DNA of 33,013 nucleotides from Chitinophagaceae bacterium (GTDB taxonomy: Bacteria; Bacteroidota; Bacteroidia; Chitinophagales; Chitinophagaceae): NCBI GenBank assembly GCA_947455425.1, contig CANGOT010000003.1:1-33013 (forward strand), read 5' to 3'. Each line of letters begins with the position of its first letter. Positions within the stretch are counted from its first letter, which is position 1. Made by a program: the position numbers and the translations under genes. The notes below the pieces were generated by a model that worked only from the letters and a program-made list of their open reading frames with translations, was not told the DNA's origin and did no database searches. Positions 8,201-16,000 of the stretch are shown piece after piece.

Positions 8201-8603
8201 AGAGCATTTACGTAAAATGGATGATTTAAAACATAGTGTGCAAACAGCTAGCTACGAACAAAAAGATCCATTGGTAATATATAAAGTAGAAGCATTTAAT
8301 CTGTTTAAAACAATGGACGGTGAAGTAAACAAAGAGATTGTACAGTTCTTATGTCACGCCAGCATTCCATTAGAAGATGGTGCCAACCAGCAATTACAGG
8401 AAGGACATCAACAAAAGACAGATTTAAGTAAAATGCGATTGGAACACGAAACTGTTGATGGAGCTGGAAGAGACAATGACTACATAGACCCAACACCTGT
8501 AAAACAAGAACCAATACGTGTAGAAAAAATTGCTGGTCGCAATGACCCATGCCCATGTGGTAGTGGTAAAAAATTCAAGCAATGTCACGGAAAAGAAGCA
8601 TAA
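5295..8603 (+). CDS. secA: Preprotein translocase ATPase SecA
   Basis: A 1,102-residue SecA, the ATPase that drives unfolded preproteins through SecYEG. Walker A is MSTGEGKT (residues 192-199). Walker B/DEAD is DEVD (300-303), followed by SVLIDDARTPLIISGP. The second nucleotide-binding fold has TNMAGRGTDIKLG and QLRGRAGRQGDPGSSQFF. The C-terminus carries the zinc-binding SEC-C motif CPCGSGKKFKQCH (C1086, C1088, C1097, H1098), which contacts SecB or ribosomes in other bacteria. The protein is longer than the roughly 900-residue Proteobacterial enzyme because of an insertion after the DEAD region (about residues 340-430) and a spacer before the zinc tail, as is usual in Bacteroidota. No strong Shine-Dalgarno sequence is seen. 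All core motifs are intact. Confidence 0.98.
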   Translation: MLKFISKLIGGNKSEKDVSKIKPIVEKVNTFFQQYQNIDNDALRNKTAEFKSRIKDHLKDIDAEIAEKQAKADALEASDFHNKDLIYQEVDKLKKDRDTKIEEALEKILPEAFAVVKETARRFTVNTEIASTATQHDRDLSVKKDYIRIENDKAIYKNTWTAAGGQVTWNMVHYDVQLIGGAVLHSGKIAEMSTGEGKTLVSTLPAYLNALAGEGVHIVTVNDYLARRDGEWNGTLFEWLGLTVDCIDKHQPNSEERRKAYLADITYGTNNEFGFDYLRDNMVHSPEEMVQRKHHFAMVDEVDSVLIDDARTPLIISGPIGKQDNVEQFFELKPRIEKLVDAQKRAVNGFLTEAKKKIAEGNDDPKDGGLALFRAHRGLPKTSALIKFLSEPGMRVKLQKAENYYLADQQKEMPKADEELYFYIDEKQNSVELTEKGLNLITRAGEDQNFFIIPDISTSLGAVEKSGASAEEKLQQKEAIINDYSSKVDRIHTVQQLLKAYTMFDKDVEYVVMEGEVKIVDEQTGRILDGRRYSDGLHQAIEAKEGVNIEATTQTYATVTLQNYFRMYHKLCGMTGTAETEAAELWSIYKLDVVSIPTNIPAVRKDEQDLIYKTKREKFGAIIDEVVKLREAGRPVLVGTTSVEFSELISRMLRQKQIPHNVLNAKQHAKEAQVVAEAGLAGAVTIATNMAGRGTDIKLGAGVKEAGGLAIIGTERHESRRVDRQLRGRAGRQGDPGSSQFFVALEDDLMRMFGSERIAKVMDFAGYKEGEVIQHSMITNSIERAQKKVEENNFGIRKRLLEYDDVMNKQRTVIYAKRSHALHGDRLALDLDNAFYSVADGLIASYKGIHDFEGFKLSAIVNFGIETTITEDEFTKASEQTLAEKLYDQAITGYQQRKAAMAEQAVPVFENIRTQQGTRIENVIVPFTDGKKGMQILGAMQKTLDTNGVELMNALERTVTLGLIDDAWKEHLRKMDDLKHSVQTASYEQKDPLVIYKVEAFNLFKTMDGEVNKEIVQFLCHASIPLEDGANQQLQEGHQQKTDLSKMRLEHETVDGAGRDNDYIDPTPVKQEPIRVEKIAGRNDPCPCGSGKKFKQCHGKEA

Positions 8604-8641
8604 TAATTTTAGACTAGGGCATGGATACACCTAAAACTATT

Positions 8642-8762
8642 GTATTGATACCCTAAGGCGACGGTAGTCATACCCAAGGCTCCGGTAGTGATACCCTTAG
8701 CTGCGGTATCGATACCCTAAGTCTTGGGATTGACCCCCTAAGTCTCGGGATTGACCCCCATG
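8642..8762. repeat. Degenerate 21-bp tandem repeat array, about six units
   Basis: Units start at 8642 (22 bp), 8664, 8685, 8706, 8727 and 8748 (last one partial). Each has the form G(T/G)A-n-T/C-n-A-x-x-CCC followed by a variable CTAAG-like half. Unit 4, with the preceding base, contains the perfect palindrome GGTATCGATACC (8705-8716). Units 5 and 6 share GGATTGACCCCC. A weaker unit may precede (about 8621-8641). Four units are exactly 21 bp, but the units differ from each other, so this is an old or functionally drifting array. All frames contain stops, so it is not coding. Confidence 0.75.
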
Positions 8763-8933
8763 TTTATTTTAGTTGCCACTACACTTTAGTCGTTGAATAT
8801 CTTTTAAAATTCATTCAATTGAATTTTTCTATTATAAAAGGCAGTAATTAGGTTGATTAACAAAACAATACGTTTTCGTCTCTCTACATATATTTTTAAA
8901 CAAGATGATACATTGAAGACATCCTTAAACTAA

Positions 8934-8963
8934 AAATGCCCCATCAGTATTGATGAGGCATTT
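8934..8963 (-). terminator. Hairpin terminator of the porP-like operon
   Basis: The stem AAATGCC-c-CATCA (8934-8946) pairs with TGATG-a-GGCATTT (8951-8963) around a GTAT loop, with one internal mismatch. On the minus strand the stem runs into TTTTT, so it fits the end of the transcript leaving the porP-like gene at 8983. It may also stop secA readthrough from the other side. Confidence 0.75.
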
Positions 8964-8982
8964 GTTATAATCTTTATAAAAT

Positions 8983-9987
8983 TTAAAAACCTGGGCATCT
9001 TACTGCATTTCCAGCTGCTGTTCTTCTATTTAATGTAGCACGATAAGTTAAAGAAAGCTCTGTACCGCCACGGTATTGAGAATAAGTTGCTAAACGAGAA
9101 ATGTTAACATCATAGCTTAACCCAAAAGTCCAATCATAGATATCCAAGTTTACAACTGGTATCAAAGCATCGTTCCATCTAAACATAGCTCCTAGATTTA
9201 ATCCTATTGTTTTTTCATCCTCATATCTTTTGCTTAACTCTATGCCATATAACATCCCAGCCAAGAATTGGTCACTACCTTCTTGCTTGATATAATCAGC
9301 GTAAGCAATAATTTTATTATTATCGCTTGTTTGAGCAGTAATACCACCATTTATCAATAGTTTTCTACCTAAAATGCTAAAATCATTTTTTGCAAAATAG
9401 TTCAACTTAGGGTTATTAATATGATACATGGCTGCTCCTAAATAATAGCGGATATCATCGCCATAATTACTGCTGTATGTTAAGCCTGCACCCATATCCC
9501 AATAAGTATATCCTGCACTATTAAGAAGGGCTGGATCTGATGCAACACTTTGGTGTGTACTCAGTTCACTTGGATTAAATTGAGTGCTAACAGGGCCTCC
9601 AATAAATGCAATTGATAGATAGCTATCATTTTCCTGACTTAAAGACTTGTTAAAACTAATTACAGGCAATAAAGAAGTTTTTCTTAATTTAATACTTCCT
9701 GCAACGTCGTTGGTAACCTGCATACCCAAAGTTACCCAATCACCTACAGCATTATTGAGAGGCATTTTATACTCAGCACTTAGTGCAGTAGTATTGTAAG
9801 GAACTGTTACGCTTGCCCACTGACTTCTGTAGCTAGCTTTTACTCGTATATCGCCTTTAAAAATCCCAGCTAAAGCAGGATTACGAAGCAATGGTGTTTC
9901 GTAGAACTGTGAAAAATTAAGATCCTGGCTTAATGCAACGTCTGCTAAAGCTAAGAAAACAGTTAATGATACTATAATTTTTTTCAT
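8983..9987 (-). CDS. PorP/SprF-family T9SS outer-membrane protein
   Basis: A 334-residue protein with a signal peptide (MKKIIVSLTVFLALADVALS) and the PorP/SprF hallmark right behind it: QDLNFSQFYETPLLRNPALAG, followed by RVKASYRSQWASV. The remainder alternates as beta-barrel strands. PorP/SprF proteins sit in the outer membrane and are commonly encoded next to very large T9SS cargo with a type B C-terminal domain, which they help to secrete or anchor. That is the arrangement here: it begins 22 bp after the giant PKD gene on the same strand and probably shares its transcript. The terminator at 8934-8963 follows. The start is unambiguous because the signal peptide begins at the first ATG. Confidence 0.93.
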   Translation of the reverse strand: MKKIIVSLTVFLALADVALSQDLNFSQFYETPLLRNPALAGIFKGDIRVKASYRSQWASVTVPYNTTALSAEYKMPLNNAVGDWVTLGMQVTNDVAGSIKLRKTSLLPVISFNKSLSQENDSYLSIAFIGGPVSTQFNPSELSTHQSVASDPALLNSAGYTYWDMGAGLTYSSNYGDDIRYYLGAAMYHINNPKLNYFAKNDFSILGRKLLINGGITAQTSDNNKIIAYADYIKQEGSDQFLAGMLYGIELSKRYEDEKTIGLNLGAMFRWNDALIPVVNLDIYDWTFGLSYDVNISRLATYSQYRGGTELSLTYRATLNRRTAAGNAVRCPGF

Positions 9988-10009
9988 ATCTAAAATTCTT
10001 AAAGGTTAA

Positions 10010-13000
10010 TTATTTAATTAATGCAACATTGCCTTTGTAAGTGAATTTGGTTCCGTTTGCACAAACTACCTCACAAGTGTAAACATATACTTCTGTTGGA
10101 GCGGTAACACCATTTATTTTACCATTCCAAGAAGTAAGTGTATTTGGCGTCAATGTTCCAATAGGGTCTGGTTTAAAGCCTGAACGCTCGAATACAACTT
10201 GACCCCAACGATTAAATACTCGTAAGCTTAATACTTTTTCTATGCCCACAGCTGTGATATAGAAGAAGTCGTTGATACCATTACCATCAGGAGTGAATGC
10301 ATTAGGAATAAATACCTGACTTGCTTCACAGAATGGAATAATACAAATATCTGTAGATGCTTTACAACCATAAACACTTGTGGCGTCTACTTGATAACAT
10401 ACTTTATCTCCTACAGTTGCAATCGGATTACCACAATTATTGCAGCTTAGTCCAGCTGTAGAACCTGTAGATGATGTCCAAGCCCAGCTTGCTACCGGAC
10501 CATTAACTACAGAAGGATTTAATGGTAAAATTGTACCCCCTTGTAATACCACAGTATCAATTCCTAAACTGATGTGCAATGTATCACCAACTGCAATGGT
10601 AACTGAACCAGTAGTATTAGGGAAGCAACTTCCAGCATTGTTACCACGAACAATATAAGTAGTTGTTACTTTAGGAGAAGCTATTACACGAGAGCCATTA
10701 ATAGTATCTAATGAAGAACCACCTTGTATCCAGGTATATTCTGTTGCTCCACTAGCAGTTAATACAACTTTTTCACCTAAACAAATACTATCATTTGGAG
10801 AAGCATTTACACTAATAGTGTATGGTTGAACAACACTCACATTAACACTTGCTGTATCACTACATCCATTAGCACTGGTACCAGTAACTATATACTTGGT
10901 AGAAACAGTAGGATTTGCAATAACATTTGCTCCTGTAGTGGTGTTTAAACCTCCATTCACCGGATTCCAAGTGTAAGTTGCTATTGGTATTGGTCCAGAG
11001 CTAAATGCACTCAAAGGATAAGGAATATTTAAACATATTGTAGTATCAACACTTGGATTAATAGCAACTATTGGTGTACCACTAATAACAAGACCTCCTC
11101 TTGTAAGTGAACTTGTACAACCAGCAGATGTTACAACAGTTAATGTATCTGTGTATGTGCCTGGTGTAGCATAAATTGTTTGAGTGCTAATGCCACTGCT
11201 AATAGTTCCGTTTCCAAAACTCCAATTAAAATTGGTGATTGGATCTTCACTAAGACCAGGATTTGCAGTATAGTAAATTACTTGATTTGTACAAGCCGCA
11301 TCCTGACGAGTTATTGAATTAATAACAGGAATATTATTTACTTTAACACTAATTGGCGTTGTTATTACAGAGTCAAAACATCCACTCACAGAAGTTACTT
11401 GCATTCTTACATTATAAATTCCAGTAGTATTAAATGATACGCTAGGATTAGTTGTAGGATAAGTAACACCATTGACATTCCAAGAGTATGTTGGTGCTGT
11501 TGATAATTGATCAACATGCGATGTATTGGTGAAACTCAATACTGTAGTACCGCAGGTTTGAACCTGTGGATTCACATTATAAGACGCCTTAACATAATCT
11601 ACCCTTATTGCACCGTAAGCATTAATCTGGAATGTGCAACCATTTACAGATTTTAATGTAATGTTTGGATAATAAGTACCACCAACCGCATAAATATGTG
11701 TAAATGTATTTGCAAAACTAGCTGCAGTTACAGTTGTCACTGGAGTACCATCACCATAATTTACTGCAACACTATCATAAGAACTTGCAGCTAAAGTAAA
11801 GTGTACTGGCATATTGCTACCACATATGTATCCAGTATCGTGTATCCAAGAACCAAGAGGACCCGCAACAGTTACAAATTGACTGTCAATATATATGCAA
11901 CCACCCGCATTAGCAATATTAAGTTTTACTGCATACTGACCTAAAACGTTGTAAACATAAGTAACAGGGCTGGTTGTTGCAGTTGCCCCTGGCACTCCAA
12001 ACGACCAGTTAGTATTTAGAATTGGAAGTGTTGTGATAGCAGATGTATTTGTAAATAATACAGTATCTGGCAAGCAGCTTTTACCTAAATGTGTAACTGT
12101 AAATGCAGCAGGCATTGTATCACGAACAGTTACTGTTTGAATACCTGAAACAGCAGTACAAGAAATTGGACCACCTAAAGGTGTAACTTGTGTTCTGATT
12201 GCTGTTAAGGAAACATTGTAGGTTCCTGTTGCACTATAAGTACGTGTAGGATTTACACCACCTCCAGTACCATTTCCAAAATCCCAAACATAACTGGTTG
12301 CTGTATCTGTTAAATTGTTGAAATGAACCGTATCTCCTTTACAAATAGTTGTATTAGGGTTGATAGAGAATGCTACTATTGGGGTTCCATAAGCAATAAT
12401 ACTATCAGTTTTTGAAACACTACCACAGGCTGTACTACCAGTAAGTGTAACAATATATTTTCCAGATTTAGTATAAATGTGCGTCACGCTATCAATTCCG
12501 TTAGCACTTGGTGCAGATGTTGAGTTATCACCAAAATCCCAAACATATGAAGTTCCTCCAACGCTATTACTATAGAATGTTACAGTATCTGGAGTACATT
12601 TAAATTTATCAGAAGCTTTAACCGACATATTTAATGTAACCGTATTAGCAGCTATAACTACACAGTTTGTAAATGAATCACTAGCACATTCATTGCTCGC
12701 AATTACCTTAGGACAAATTGTAGTTAAAGTATTAACATTATAAGTATGCAAAGGATTTACCTGTGTTGAACCAACAGTATTTCCTGCATCACCAAATATC
12801 CATGCATACGTTAAGTTTGGACTACCAACAGTTTTATTAGTAAACGTATCGGCAATGCCAGAACATTGGTATGTAGGGCTCACACTAAATAATACTTTTG
12901 GTCTTGTTCTGATATTGATATTATGTGTTGCCTGACTGCTTCCACAGAATTGTGAAGTTGCAGTTAGTGTAACAGTATAAACCATATCTAACCCAGTAAC

Positions 13001-16000
13001 ACTCGGTGCATAAGTCGTTGGTAAAGGATTAGGTGAAGAACTAGCTGTACCATTTCCATAATCTAAAACATAAGTAAATGAATTTAGAGATGGGGTTGTG
13101 TTTGTGAAAGTGAATGTTGTAGTATTAGCCCCAGTATTATTGGCACAACCACTATCAGCAGAAACAGTAAATGATGCATTAGGTGTTGCCGATGTATAAT
13201 ACCATCTACTTAAACTATCTGTTTTGCAACCCTGTGTGCTCGTTGCAATTTCTGTAATCATAATACTATCTAATCCATTGGCAATGGTATAACCAGGAAA
13301 GCCTGCACCAGTACCAATAGAAGTTCTAACACCAGCACCAGTAGTAGCATACCAATTATGATTGGTTGTAGCCACTGGAGGAGTTGGCGTTTGTATCACA
13401 AGTGCAAAAGGAGCACAAGATGTATAAGGATTACTTACAAAACTGGCTATAGCATCTGGATTAACTGTTATAGTTGCCACAGCACTTGTATCGCTACATT
13501 TACCAGAAACCACTACACGACGAACATTTAGCGTTTGTGTTAAAATAGTTGTAGGGGTCCAGCTTGTTGTAGTAGTGTTGCCACTTATCCATAAGTTTTG
13601 TGCAAGATTGAAATTACTTGCAGTATCCCAGGCATAAGTATAAGAGCCACTACCACCAGCAGGTGCTGAACCTGTTAAAGTAGGTGCAAGTGAATTTATA
13701 CAAACTGCACTAGGTGTTGCTGTAATTGTATTGTTTGTGATATTAGGTTGAACAGTAATACAAATTGTATTACCATAGTCGTAGCAAGAATCTGATTTAA
13801 CAACCCTGCGAACGCAAGTATTTGTATTAGGTATTATTGAATAACTATTTGCATTTGTTCCACCAACAGTCCAAGTTGTACCACCATTGGTAGAATATTG
13901 CCAAGAGTAAGTATATGTTCCACTACCACCATTTGGTGTAGTAGCTGTGAAATTTACTGTAGTACCATTACAAACCGTATCTGCAGATGGTGTTATGGTG
14001 TTACTACCTATTGAAGCAGTATTTTTTACTGTGATTGTTTTAAATGTACCCGGACAAGTAAGGTTCTTTATTTCCCATTTAAATACATAGGTACCAGGTG
14101 TTGATATATTGGCTAACACAGGGTTTTGCGTAGTAGTATTTAATCCTGGAGTTGTAGGGAAAGAATATGCTCCTACGATAGGATTTCCACTTGTATTTTG
14201 TCCTGGACTCATGGACCAAACACCATTACCATTTACAGGAATATTACCAACTAAATTAATGGTTGTTGCGTTACATATAGCAGTATCACTACCTGTAATC
14301 ACTGCAACATCGGCTCCTGTTGGTAATTGTACCATTATTGGTGCAGATGTATCAACAGAACAATTGCCATTTCTTATAATGGCTCTGTACCAAGTAGTTG
14401 TAGTAACAGCCACAGAGGTTGGATTACCAAGTGCAAAACTAGAACCATAACCAGTTGTAGCAATTGTAGTAGACTTTATCCATTGGATGCTAGCAGCCTG
14501 ACCTCTAAAATTTGTTAAGGTCAATGAGATAACTGAATTTGGTGTACACACTACTGTATCGCTTGCCACAATATTACCAGCGATGGTTGCACTATCTACA
14601 TTAATTTGTGCAATAGTAGAATACACAGAATCTTTACAACCATAGTTCCAACCTTTAGATAGAAGTAAGGTTCTGTAGTTAATATTTTGTGTAGCAGTAA
14701 TATTTAAAGGATTAATATTAGTTGGTAAAAGGGTATAAGCATTTGGTGCTGTAGGGAATGCAGTTTCCCACTGAGAAATGCTGCTCAAGTTGGTATCAAT
14801 ATTTGCTGTAAGTGATATGCTGCTACCTTGGCAATAACTACCTTGATTTGGGTTCAGCGTAATAGAACCACCCAAAGGTTTGCCATAAGCACGAATAAGC
14901 ATCGTGTCAGTTTTATCAATACAAACATTATTTGAAACTCGCATTACTACAGGGTATATTGCTCTATTAATAAATGAATAATTAGTACACAATCCACCTA
15001 CTGACAAAGGATTATTTGACCAACGAATCACTTCTCCACCACCTAATGGTCTGGATAATGTACCACAAACATTTACGGCTCTTTGGCCAATACCATCTAC
15101 ATCACACAACACAACATCAGCTCCAGCATTTGGTGTAGGTATCGTATCAGAAACATAGAACTTCATACTATCAGCAGATGAGAAACAACCAGCTAATTTT
15201 GGATCAATCACCCATTTAACACTGTACCAATTATCAGGTTTTAAACCACACAAAATAGTAGTTGAATCGTTAGGATTAGAAACAGAAGGTAACGATGATG
15301 CAAACAAGTTTTTAACGATAACAGTTCCAATACCTGATGCACCTGGTATATTATGTTTAATAGTATAGCAGTTACTATCACACAAGTAAATGATAGCTGG
15401 GTTATATATTTTAGCAACATTAGGACCAGGAGTTACAACCACACTAACCTTAGTCGCTGGTCCATAACAACCATATTGGCTCGACGTTTTTATTTGGTAA
15501 TAAACGGTATCGGTTGCTATAGTATTGAAAATAGTATCGATAATTGATCCTGATTCTCCAGTTCCATTATGAAAGCCTGTAGCATTTCCTTGAGTATTAT
15601 ATGCAATCCAGTCAAATTCATCGCTAGGGAAATCTCCAGTCATAGTAAGGTTTGCAATATCGCCACTACACATACTGTGTGCAGGATTTGATGGTGCTGG
15701 ATGAATATAAGTAACCGTTGGTGCACTAGGCACAGGACGAACAGTATCTAAAACCGTAAAAGGATCGCCCACACAACCATCTTTTGTTGGATAAACTGTG
15801 TATTGAACAATTCCATTACCTACCAAAATATCAGTAATGGCATTTCCACCTAATGGGCCACTATTTGTAGCTCCACTAACAACACCCCCAACATAAGTAT
15901 ATGTCCACGTAATATGTGCATTTTGCAAACCAGCTTTTGTAACTTTAAAACTTATTGGAGAGCCTGAACAACTGTTAAAACCAGTATCACTAAGAGTTAC

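Larger units (their letters stand above)
8604..8982. other. Intergenic region after secA
   Basis: This 379-bp gap between the convergent secA and porP-like genes holds a degenerate 21-bp tandem array (about 8642-8762, perhaps starting one unit earlier) and, near its far end, a hairpin terminator (8934-8963). The roughly 170 bp between them are AT-rich with no gene or structure that I can support. Confidence 0.6.

Noticed and set aside
8642-8762. CRISPR array
   Set aside because: The units are contiguous 21-bp repeats with no spacers, the copies are degenerate, and no cas gene is nearby.
14109-14450. A 113-codon open frame on the plus strand inside the giant surface-protein gene
   Set aside because: It is antisense to a well-supported repetitive coding region, and its translation shows only a low-complexity mirror of Thr/Gly/Val codons with no signal peptide or domain.
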